Source of the DNA: CAZKTF01 sp964555565
GTDB lineage: Bacteria; Planctomycetota; JAJSAM01; JAKLKS01
DNA: 14,654 nucleotides
Direction of reading: 5' to 3'
Assembly: GCA_964555565.1 (NCBI GenBank)
Contig: CAZKTF010000081.1
Location: forward strand, 1 to 14,654
Shown: positions 1 through 6,609 of the stretch, piece by piece
How positions within the stretch are numbered: the stretch's first letter is position 1
Layout of the letters: every line of letters starts with the position of its first letter
Notes under the pieces: generated by a model
The model's input: the letters and a program-made list of their open reading frames with translations, nothing else
The model's database searches: none
What the model was told of the DNA's origin: nothing
Made by a program: the position numbers and the translations under genes

Positions 1-3000
1 CGTTACGTCGCGCGCGTCGCGCTCCGGGATCGAGCTCGAGTGTCCCGACCGTGAGCACGTTGGGTCGCGGTGGCGCGCCACGGCGGATGAGTGCGCGCAA
101 CCGAGCGAGCAGCACGACGAACGAGAACGGCTTCGACAGGAACTGCTCCCCTTCCCGGAAGTTCCCGCTCAGTTCCAGGTATCCCCGGCTGTACCCCGAC
201 ATGAAGAGGACGGGGACCCCGGGCTTGAGCTCCCGGAGCAGCTCCGCCGCCTCCCGCCCGTTCATGCGGGGCATGACGACGTCGGTGAGGACCAGGTCGA
301 TGGGCCCCTCGCGCGAGGACGCCAGCCGCACCGCCTCCTCCCCGTCCCGCGCCTCGACCAGCGCGTAGCCGGCCATGTCGAGCACGTCGCGCAGGAGCGC
401 GCGCACCGGCTCCTCGTCCTCGACGAGGAGGATGACGCGCTTCCCGCCGGGGGCCGCGCGCTTCCTCGCGGCGCGCCTGCCCGCGGGCGCGGGGACCGGC
501 GTCGCCTCGCGGGTGGCGAGGTCCTCGTCGATGCGGGGCAGGAACACGCGGAAGGTGGTCCCGCGCCCGGGCTCGCTCTCGACCTCGATCACGCCCCCGC
601 TCTGGCGGACGACCCCGTGGACCATCGCGAGGTTGAGCCCCGCCGCGCGGTCCCGCCCCCTGGTCGTGAAGAAGGGCTCGAAGACGCGCGCCCGGGTGGC
701 CTCGTCCATCCCCGTCCCCGTGTCGGCGGCGCAGAGGACCGCGTAGCGTCCCGGCTCCAGTCCCGGGTGCCGGGCGGCCTCGGCCGCGTCCACGTCCGCC
801 CGGGAGACCTCGAAGGTGAGCCGCCCCCCCCGGGGCATGGCGTCCCGGGCGTTGTCGGTGAAGACGCGGATCGCCTGCTCGAGCTGCTCCGGATCGACGC
901 GCACGCGCCCCGGCGAGCGGGGGAGGACCGTCGCCAGCTCGATGGCGTCCCCCAGCGTCTCGCGGAGGCCGGGGACCATGTCCCCGAGGAGCTTCCCCAG
1001 GTCCACGACCCGGGGGGAGAGGACCTGCGCCCGGCTGAAGGCGAGCAGCCGGCGGGTCAGCCCGGCGCCGCGCTCCGCGGCGCGCAGGATCTGGTCCAGC
1101 TCGCGGCGCGACCGGTCGTCGGGCGGGGTCCGGTCGCGGAGGAGGTTCGCGTAGCCCAGGATGGACGTGAGGAGGTTGTTGAAGTCGTGGGCCACGCCCC
1201 CGGCCAGGGTCTCGATGGCCTCGACGAGGCGCGCCTGCCGGGCCTGCTCCTCCAGCGCGCGCCGCTCGGTGACGTCCTCGACGATCATCTCGAATCCCGC
1301 CGCGCCCCCCTCCGCGTCCCTGAGCGCGTGCCCGCTCTGCCTGAGGTGCACGGTGCTCCCGTCCCGGCGCAGCCACCCCGCCTCGAACCCGTCCACCCGC
1401 CCGCCGTCGCGGGTCAGCTCCAGGAGGCTCTCCCGCGCCTGCGGGTCCGCGTAGAGGTCGCCGACGGGGACGCCGAGGAGGTCCCCCTCGCTCCCGTAGC
1501 CCAGCATCCGCACGAGCGCCGGGTTCACCGCCTCGAGGCGCCCGTCGGCGTCGCTCCGGTAGATCCCGTGCGCCGCGTCCTGCACCAGCGAGCGGTACCG
1601 GTGCTCGGAGGCGGCCATGCGCGAGACGGCGAGCCCGAGCACGATCCCGTGGCTCAGCTGCTGCCCGACCGTGCGGGAGACGTCCACCCACTGCGAGAGG
1701 TCGGTGGTGTTGGAGGCGAGGACGAGCACGCCGAGGCGCTCCCGAGCGAAGGCCAGCGGGGCCGCCAGGATCGTGGCCGTCCCGGCCCGGGCGAGGAGGT
1801 CCCGCGCCTCCTCCTCCGACACGCGCGGCGAGGGGATGAGGAGCGGCTCGCGCTCGTCGAGGACCCGCGCGAGGATCCCCGGGTGCCCGAAGAAGGAGGC
1901 GACCTCGGCCTCGCGCGCGTCGGGGTAGCCGATCCGGGTGGCGAGGGCGAGCTTCCCGTCGGCCCCGAGGAGGTAGGCCGCCCCGCAGGAGGTCCCCGCC
2001 GCGTCGAGGCACCGCGCCAGGATCTCCGCCGGGCTCTGGACCACGGCCTCCGGGTTGGAGAGGGAGTCGGCGATGACCCCCAGGACCGAGAGGGCCGCCG
2101 ACTGGAGCGAGGACTGGCGCCCCAGCTCCGCGCCGAAGGCCACCTGGCGCCGGAGGACCTCCAGGATCCGGTGCGCCCGGCGCTCGTCGAGGATCACGCG
2201 GGGGATCGACAGCCGCGGCGCGGGCTCGCCGAGGCACGCGCGGAGCGCCTCCGTCATCTCCGCCATCCCCGCGTTCCGGGCGACGAAGGCGCTCGCCCCC
2301 GCGTCCCTGGCGAGCCGGGCGTCCTCCTCCTCCCGGAAGGTCGAGGACACGAGGACCACCGGGATCTTCTTGAGCGCCGGGTCGGAGCGGACGGCGATGC
2401 AGAGCTGGTAGCCGTCCGCCTCGGGGAGGAGGACGTCGCTGACGATGGCGTCCGGCGGGTCCTTCCGCGCACGCTCCAGGGCCTCCGAGACGCTCGCCGC
2501 GAGGGTCACGGCGTAGCCGGCCTCGACGAGGTGGGCCCCGACGAGGTCGCGCAGCAGCGGGTCGTCGTCCACGACGAGGATGGACCGGGCCCCGGCGGCG
2601 GCCTCCCCCGGGGCCGGGGCCGCCTCCGGGGCCGGGGCCTGGAGGTGGGCCTTGACCGCGAGGACGAGGAGCGAGGGGGACACGGGCTTGAGGAGGAAGT
2701 CGGTGAAGCCCTGGTCGAGGAGCTGCGCGGCCTCCACCACGGAGGCGAAGCCCGAGTGGGCCAGGATCGGGATCCGGTCCCCCCCGGGCGCCGCCCGGAG
2801 CTTCCGCACGAGGTCCACCCCCTCCATGTCCGGGAGGACCATGTCCTGGACGATCAGGTCGGGGCGCTTCGACTCCATGAGCTCGAGCGCGGTCTTCCCG
2901 TCCGGCGCCTCGAGGACCTCGTAGCCCTCGCGGCGCAGCGTGGCCCGGACCACCTTGCGGGTGATCGTGTTGTCCTCGACGAGGAGGATCCGGGTGCGCT

Positions 3001-3016
3001 TCTCCGGTTCCGGCAC
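1..3016 (-). CDS. Hybrid sensor histidine kinase with three receivers and a C-terminal OmpR-type DNA-binding domain (partial, runs off left edge)
   Basis: A soluble signalling protein of at least 1005 residues with no membrane segment. Domain order: receiver 1 (about 9-125, phospho-Asp58, Lys110); Ala/Pro linker; receiver 2 (about 145-255, Asp194, but Arg247 where the invariant Lys is expected); GAF-like region (about 305-455); PAS (about 473-586, ending in EDVTERR); HisKA with the phospho-His610 motif AHDFNNLLTSILGY; HATPase with Asn722 in the N box, DTGTGM, and a degenerate G2 box (AAGLNLAMVHG instead of GTGLGLA); receiver 3 (from about 861, Asp912, Lys962). After receiver 3 the chain reads LLARLRALIRR and then VLTVGTLELDPGARR, the usual junction and first strands of an OmpR/PhoB winged helix. 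The start is GTG at 3016 because GGGAGG sits 5 nt upstream and receiver 1 begins at once; a nearby ATG at 3029 is out of frame. It lies 108 nt downstream of the thiolase on the same strand and is probably cotranscribed. The signal sensed is unknown. Confidence 0.93.
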   Translation of the reverse strand, partial: MPEPEKRTRILLVEDNTITRKVVRATLRREGYEVLEAPDGKTALELMESKRPDLIVQDMVLPDMEGVDLVRKLRAAPGGDRIPILAHSGFASVVEAAQLLDQGFTDFLLKPVSPSLLVLAVKAHLQAPAPEAAPAPGEAAAGARSILVVDDDPLLRDLVGAHLVEAGYAVTLAASVSEALERARKDPPDAIVSDVLLPEADGYQLCIAVRSDPALKKIPVVLVSSTFREEEDARLARDAGASAFVARNAGMAEMTEALRACLGEPAPRLSIPRVILDERRAHRILEVLRRQVAFGAELGRQSSLQSAALSVLGVIADSLSNPEAVVQSPAEILARCLDAAGTSCGAAYLLGADGKLALATRIGYPDAREAEVASFFGHPGILARVLDEREPLLIPSPRVSEEEARDLLARAGTATILAAPLAFARERLGVLVLASNTTDLSQWVDVSRTVGQQLSHGIVLGLAVSRMAASEHRYRSLVQDAAHGIYRSDADGRLEAVNPALVRMLGYGSEGDLLGVPVGDLYADPQARESLLELTRDGGRVDGFEAGWLRRDGSTVHLRQSGHALRDAEGGAAGFEMIVEDVTERRALEEQARQARLVEAIETLAGGVAHDFNNLLTSILGYANLLRDRTPPDDRSRRELDQILRAAERGAGLTRRLLAFSRAQVLSPRVVDLGKLLGDMVPGLRETLGDAIELATVLPRSPGRVRVDPEQLEQAIRVFTDNARDAMPRGGRLTFEVSRADVDAAEAARHPGLEPGRYAVLCAADTGTGMDEATRARVFEPFFTTRGRDRAAGLNLAMVHGVVRQSGGVIEVESEPGRGTTFRVFLPRIDEDLATREATPVPAPAGRRAARKRAAPGGKRVILLVEDEEPVRALLRDVLDMAGYALVEARDGEEAVRLASSREGPIDLVLTDVVMPRMNGREAAELLRELKPGVPVLFMSGYSRGYLELSGNFREGEQFLSKPFSFVVLLARLRALIRRGAPPRPNVLTVGTLELDPGARRARRN

Positions 3017-3124
3017 GCGTGCCTCCCATCCCGACGTGTCCCCTAAAGGTACGCCGGAGGAGGCCCCCGCCGTCGCATGGAATCGGCCGGGGCCGCCCCC
3101 CCCTCCCGGGGTGGGGCCCGGAGC

Positions 3125-4318
3125 CTACGCCCGCTCGAGCAGCATCGCCATCCCCATTCCCCCGGAGACGCAGAGCGTCGCGATCCCCCTCCGGGCGCCC
3201 CGCCGCCGCATCTCGTGCACCAGCGTGACGACGATGCGCGCCCCGGTGGCCCCGATGGGGTGCCCGAGCGCGATGGCCCCCCCGTTCACGTTCACGCGGG
3301 CGAGGTCGAGCGCGAGGTCGCGCGCGCAGGCCAGCACCTGCGCCGCGAAGGCCTCGTTGAGCTCCAGGAGGTCCACGTCGGCGACCGAGAGCCGGTTGCG
3401 CTCCAGGAGCGCGCGGACCGCGGGGACCGGGCCGATCCCCATGACCGCGGGGTCCACGCCGGCCACCGTCCAGTCCACCACCCGCGCCTCGGGCCGGAGC
3501 CCGAGGCGGCGCACCGCCGCCTCGGAGGCCACGACCAGGGCCGCGGCCCCGTCCGTGATCCCGGAGGAGTTCCCCGCGTGGACCGTCCCGTCCTTCTCGC
3601 GGAACACGGGGGAGAGCTTCGCCATCCCCTCGGGCGTCGCCCCGTCGCGCGGGTGCTCGTCGAGGGCGACGACCGTCTTCGTCCCCCTGGGCCCCGGGAC
3701 CTCCACCGGGACGACCTCGTCGGCGAAGCGCCCGGCCTTCCGCGCCGCCTCGCAGCGCCGCTGCGACTCGACGGCGTAGAGGTCCTGCTCCCGCCGCGGG
3801 ATCCGCCAGCGCTCGGCCAGGTGCTCCGCCGTCGCCCCCATGAGTTCGCCGCAGAGCGGGCAGAGGAACCCGTCCCGGTACATCCCGTCCACGACCTCGG
3901 CATGCCCGAGCCGGTAGCCGAAGCGCGCCCGGTCGAGGAGGTAGGGGGTGCGGGACATGTTCTCGTGGCCCCCGGCGAGGACGACCTCGTTCTCGCCCAG
4001 CCGGATGGAGCCCGCGGCCAGTGCGATCGCCTTCAGCGACGACGCGCAGGCCTTGTTCACCGTGTAGGCGGGGACCGAGTCCGGGAGCCCGGCCTTCCTC
4101 ACGACCTGCCGCGCCGGGTTCGGCCCGTTCCCGGCCTGGCGGGCGTGGCCGAAGATCACCTCGTCCACGGCGTCCGGGGCGACCCCCGCGCGCCGGAGCG
4201 CCTCGCGCGCCGCCGCGGCCCCCAGGTCCGCCGCCGGGACCTCGGCGAAGGCCCCGCCGAACTTCCCGATGGGGGTCCGCACCGGGGCGACGAGGAAGGC
4301 ATCCCGCCGTGCTGTCAT
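3125..4318 (-). CDS. Acetyl-CoA acetyltransferase-type thiolase
   Basis: A 397-residue thiolase, the usual length for degradative and biosynthetic thiolases. It condenses two acyl-CoA molecules or cleaves a 3-ketoacyl-CoA in the cytoplasm. The N-terminus has the typical RTPIGKFGGAF motif. The nucleophilic Cys91 lies in NKACASSLKA, NEAFAAQ follows at 321-327, the catalytic His353 is in GGAIALGHPIGATG, and the acid/base Cys383 is in CVSGGMGMA. All three catalytic residues are present. Two small oddities are a CPLC pair at 153-156 just before the MGATAEHLA segment, and Ser rather than Gly after CV in the final motif. The gene starts 27 nt after the aldehyde dehydrogenase stop, which suggests one mRNA. 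A purine-rich GAGAGGG just upstream of the ATG can act as ribosome binding site. Whether it is a beta-oxidation thiolase or an acetoacetyl-CoA synthesising enzyme cannot be settled from sequence alone. Confidence 0.95.
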   Translation of the reverse strand: MTARRDAFLVAPVRTPIGKFGGAFAEVPAADLGAAAAREALRRAGVAPDAVDEVIFGHARQAGNGPNPARQVVRKAGLPDSVPAYTVNKACASSLKAIALAAGSIRLGENEVVLAGGHENMSRTPYLLDRARFGYRLGHAEVVDGMYRDGFLCPLCGELMGATAEHLAERWRIPRREQDLYAVESQRRCEAARKAGRFADEVVPVEVPGPRGTKTVVALDEHPRDGATPEGMAKLSPVFREKDGTVHAGNSSGITDGAAALVVASEAAVRRLGLRPEARVVDWTVAGVDPAVMGIGPVPAVRALLERNRLSVADVDLLELNEAFAAQVLACARDLALDLARVNVNGGAIALGHPIGATGARIVVTLVHEMRRRGARRGIATLCVSGGMGMAMLLERA

Positions 4319-4345
4319 GGGCCCTCTCGCGTTCTCCGTCCGCCT

Positions 4346-5815
4346 CTAGCCCAGGTCCACCCACACGCTCTTCAACTCGGTGTAGGAGTCCATCGCCACG
4401 GAGCCGAGCTCGCGGCCGTGGCCCGACTGCTTGAAGCCGCCGAAGGGGAGGGCCGGGTCGTAGAGGTTGTAGGCGTTCACCCACACGGTCCCGGCCCTGA
4501 GGCCGTGGGCGAGGCGCAGGGCCTTCTTCACGTCGCGGGTCCAGACGGCGGCCGCGAGGCCGTACATCGTCCGGTTCCCGACGGCCGCGGCCTCCTCGGC
4601 GTCCTTCACGCGGATGACGGAGAGGACCGGGCCGAAGATCTCCTCGCGCGCGATGGAGTGCCTCTCGTTGTCCACCTCGTCGAAGACCGTGGGCTCGAGG
4701 AACCACCCGCGCCCGTCCCCGACCTTGGCCCGCGCGCCGCCGGCCACGAGGCGCGCCCCCTCGGCCTTGCCCTTCTCGACGTAGCCGAGGACCGACTCCA
4801 TCTGCCCCCGGCTCACCACGGGGCCGAGGCGGCTCTTCGGGTCGAAGGGGTCCGCCGGCCGGATCTTCGCGGTGCGGGAGAGCAGCTTGTCCATGAAGGC
4901 GTCGTGGACGGAGGCCTCGACGAGCAGGCGCGAGCCCGCCGCGCAGACCTCGCCCTTGTTGTAGAAGATCCCCGCGGTGGCGCCGCGGACCGCCGCGTCC
5001 AGGTCCGCGTCGGCCAGCACGATGTTGGGGCTCTTCCCGCCGAGCTCCAGGGTGCAGCGCTTCACCTGGTCGGCGCACTCCCGGCCGACCCACCTCCCGA
5101 TCTCCGTGGAGCCCGTGAAGGCGATCTTGTCCACGCCCGGGTGCTTCACGAGCGCCGCGCCGGCCTTCCCTCCCGCGCCCGGGAGGACGGAGAAGACCCC
5201 CGCCGGGAGGCCGCACTCCCGCGCGATCTCGGCCACCTTCAGGATGGAGAAGGGCGTGAGGGAGGCGGGCTTCACGACGACGCAGTTCCCCGCGGCGAGG
5301 GCCGGCGCGACCTTCCAGGTGGCGAGGACGACGGGGAAGTTCCACGGCGTGATGGCGCCGACGACCCCCACCGGCTCCCGCAGGGTGTAGAGGAACCCGC
5401 CCGGCCGCCCGGGGAGCGTCTCCCCGTGGAACTTCGTCGCCCAGCCCGCGAAGTACTCGAAGACGTTGGCCGCCTCGGCCACGTCCACGGCCTTCGCCTC
5501 GGCGAGCGGCTTCCCGGTGTTGAGGGTCTCCAGGCGCGCGACCTCGTCCGCGCGCTCCCGGATCTTCTCGGCGATCCGGAAGAGGACCCGCCCGCGCTCG
5601 GCGGGCCCCATCTTCGACCAGGCCGAGCCCGGCTCCATCTCCCGGCGCGCCGCCTTCACCGCGGCGTCCACGTCCGCCTCGGAGGCCTCCTCGACGTGGG
5701 CGATGACCTCCTCGTTGCCGGGGTAGACGAGCGCCGTCCGCCGGCCACCCGTGGCCTCGCGCCAGGCCCCGTCGAGGAAGAGCTTCGTGGGGAGGTTGCT
5801 GGTCAGGTCGGGCAC
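4346..5815 (-). CDS. NAD(P)-dependent aldehyde dehydrogenase (betaine/phenylacetaldehyde dehydrogenase-like)
   Basis: A 489-residue member of the aldehyde dehydrogenase superfamily, which oxidises an aldehyde to its acid in the cytoplasm. The cofactor site has PWNF (Asn159), Lys182 in VVVKPAS and FTGSTEIG (233-240). The general base is Glu257 in LELGGKSPN, the catalytic Cys291 is in GEVCAAGSR, and EEIFGPV and PFGGFKQSGHGRELG lie near the C-terminus. All catalytic residues are present and the length is normal. Position 185, three after Lys182, is Ser; NAD-specific relatives usually carry Glu there, so NADP use is possible (inference). The start is GTG at 5815, chosen because AAGGAGG lies 7 nt upstream. 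It is the first gene of a minus-strand unit with the thiolase and sensor kinase, and is divergent from nrdJ. I see no convincing sigma70 promoter directly upstream. The substrate cannot be assigned. Confidence 0.95.
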   Translation of the reverse strand: MPDLTSNLPTKLFLDGAWREATGGRRTALVYPGNEEVIAHVEEASEADVDAAVKAARREMEPGSAWSKMGPAERGRVLFRIAEKIRERADEVARLETLNTGKPLAEAKAVDVAEAANVFEYFAGWATKFHGETLPGRPGGFLYTLREPVGVVGAITPWNFPVVLATWKVAPALAAGNCVVVKPASLTPFSILKVAEIARECGLPAGVFSVLPGAGGKAGAALVKHPGVDKIAFTGSTEIGRWVGRECADQVKRCTLELGGKSPNIVLADADLDAAVRGATAGIFYNKGEVCAAGSRLLVEASVHDAFMDKLLSRTAKIRPADPFDPKSRLGPVVSRGQMESVLGYVEKGKAEGARLVAGGARAKVGDGRGWFLEPTVFDEVDNERHSIAREEIFGPVLSVIRVKDAEEAAAVGNRTMYGLAAAVWTRDVKKALRLAHGLRAGTVWVNAYNLYDPALPFGGFKQSGHGRELGSVAMDSYTELKSVWVDLG

Positions 5816-5907
5816 GGGAGGGCCTCCTTCCGTCGGGAAGCAGACCAGTCTACGGAGCGCGGCGGGCGTCCGGGAGATTCGTCGCCGCCGCTCCCCGGGA
5901 CACCTAC

Positions 5908-6021
5908 GGGGACAGTCCCCTCGACGGGGACAGTCCCCTGGTACCCGCGCCCTTTCCCCCTCGGGGACGCCGAAGGGTTACACCCGGGGAGGGGACAGTC
6001 CCCTGGGAAGGGACAGTCCCC
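5908..6021. repeat. Two pairs of a 13-bp palindrome, GGGGAC-A-GTCCCC
   Basis: Copies lie at 5908-5920, 5926-5938, 5991-6003 and 6009-6021. The first three are identical; the fourth has A for the first G. Each is a 6-bp inverted repeat around one central A, always with A on the plus strand. Within each pair the copies are 18 bp apart start to start, and the two pairs are 65 bp apart (second to third start). They could be REP-like elements or operators for a dimeric repressor. They lie 93 to 206 bases upstream of the dehydrogenase start and well upstream of the nrdJ promoter. Confidence 0.85.
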
Positions 6022-6154
6022 GTCGCCGCCCGCGTCGCGGCCCGTCCTTCTTTCCCCCTGCCCTCCCCGCCCCCCTCCCCTTCGCCGCTCCTCCACAGGT
6101 TCTCCCCGCGGCTCAAGGGCCGAGGCGGGCGGACCGAAAGAGGGACCGGACCCC

Positions 6155-6182
6155 TTGACATCCACAATCCAAAGGGTATGTT
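6155..6182 (+). promoter_or_regulatory. Sigma70-type promoter of nrdJ
   Basis: TTGACA at 6155-6160 is a perfect -35 hexamer. TATGTT at 6177-6182 serves as -10 after a 16-bp spacer. Transcription would start near 6189-6190, giving a leader of about 420 nt before nrdJ. The short AT-richer stretch stands out from its GC-rich surroundings. Confidence 0.6.
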
Positions 6183-6209
6183 GTCGCGCCGCACCCCAAG
6201 GGATTGTGG
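6162..6209. promoter_or_regulatory. Candidate pair of NrdR boxes over the nrdJ promoter
   Basis: Perfect 9-bp inverted arms CCACAATCC (6162-6170) and GGATTGTGG (6201-6209) flank the -10. Read as two 16-bp sites, 6162-6177 matches the published NrdR consensus acaCwAtATaTwGtgt at 11 of 16 positions and 6194-6209 at 10 of 16. They are exactly 32 bp apart start to start (16-bp gap), the spacing typical of NrdR box pairs. The first site fills the space between -35 and -10 and the second covers the expected start of transcription, a good arrangement for repression. The inner half-sites are degenerate, so this remains a prediction. Confidence 0.6.
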
Positions 6210-6609
6210 TTCGACCGCGGGGGAAGGGCCCCCGCGCGAGACCCTCGGGGTGCGCGGCCGGGAGATCTCCACATCGTCCTCCGACGCCCCCCGCGGGGGG
6301 GGCCGGGGGCCGCGGGAGGTGTCGGACCCGTGCCGTAGTCTCCGGTTCGCCGCGCGTTTTCCGGGTGAGATGGAGGAGGGCCGGACCCGCCGTCCGGGGA
6401 AGGCCCTCCCCCACCCCTCCCGGTGACCCGGCACCGCCGCGCCCCGTGGGGGGGCCGGCGGAAAAGGGCAGGCCCCTCGGGGCCAGGGAAGACGGCCCGC
6501 GCGTCCCGCGCGCGGGCCGGTCGCGCTGCCGGGGCCCGCGTGCCCCGGCGAGGCGGGAGGGCCCGCAAGGGCCCAAAGGCCCCGAAGGGCCAGAGGGAGG
6601 GGGTTCTCG
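6190..6609 (+). promoter_or_regulatory. Long, highly structured 5' leader of nrdJ
   Basis: About 420 nt lie between the predicted transcription start and the ATG. Stable inverted repeats include 6216-6236 (8-bp stem, AAGGG loop), 6280-6326 (6-bp outer and 7-bp inner helices), 6375-6409 (GGAGGG outer stem with CCGGAC inner stem), 6471-6484 (GGCCCC-TC-GGGGCC), 6493-6519 (11-bp stem), 6528-6549 (8-bp stem), 6559-6574 (GGGCCC stem, GCAA tetraloop) and 6578-6591. Some structure is expected by chance at this GC content. The last hairpin ends a few bases before the ribosome binding site (GGGAGG, 6595-6600). I could not match it to a known riboswitch. Confidence 0.45.
6559..6603 (+). repeat. Degenerate 9-bp tandem repeat just before nrdJ
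   Basis: About five units of roughly AGGGCCCRA repeat every 9 bp at 6559, 6568, 6577, 6586 and 6595. Neighbouring units pair to form two small tetraloop hairpins, and the last unit supplies the nrdJ ribosome binding site. Confidence 0.55.

Larger units (their letters stand above)
5816..6609. other. Divergent intergenic region between the aldehyde dehydrogenase unit and nrdJ
   Basis: 794 bases without a convincing gene. From left to right it holds the ribosome binding site of the dehydrogenase, two pairs of a 13-bp palindrome (5908-6021), a pyrimidine-rich stretch (about 6045-6100), the nrdJ promoter with two NrdR-box-like sites (6155-6209), and a long hairpin-rich nrdJ leader. Small open frames here, for example 6178-6426 on the plus strand, start inside the promoter, have no ribosome binding site and show no family resemblance. 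Confidence 0.8.

Noticed and set aside
3027..3029. ATG as alternative start of the sensor kinase
   Set aside because: It is out of frame with the receiver domain; the in-frame GTG at 3016 has a well-placed GGGAGG.
5908..6021. CRISPR array
   Set aside because: Repeats are 13-bp palindromes with 5-bp gaps in pairs, far too short and irregular, and no cas genes are nearby.
6178..6426. Small plus-strand open frame of 82 codons upstream of nrdJ
   Set aside because: It starts inside the predicted -10 hexamer, so it would not be on the transcript; it has no ribosome binding site and an Arg/Gly-rich meaningless translation.
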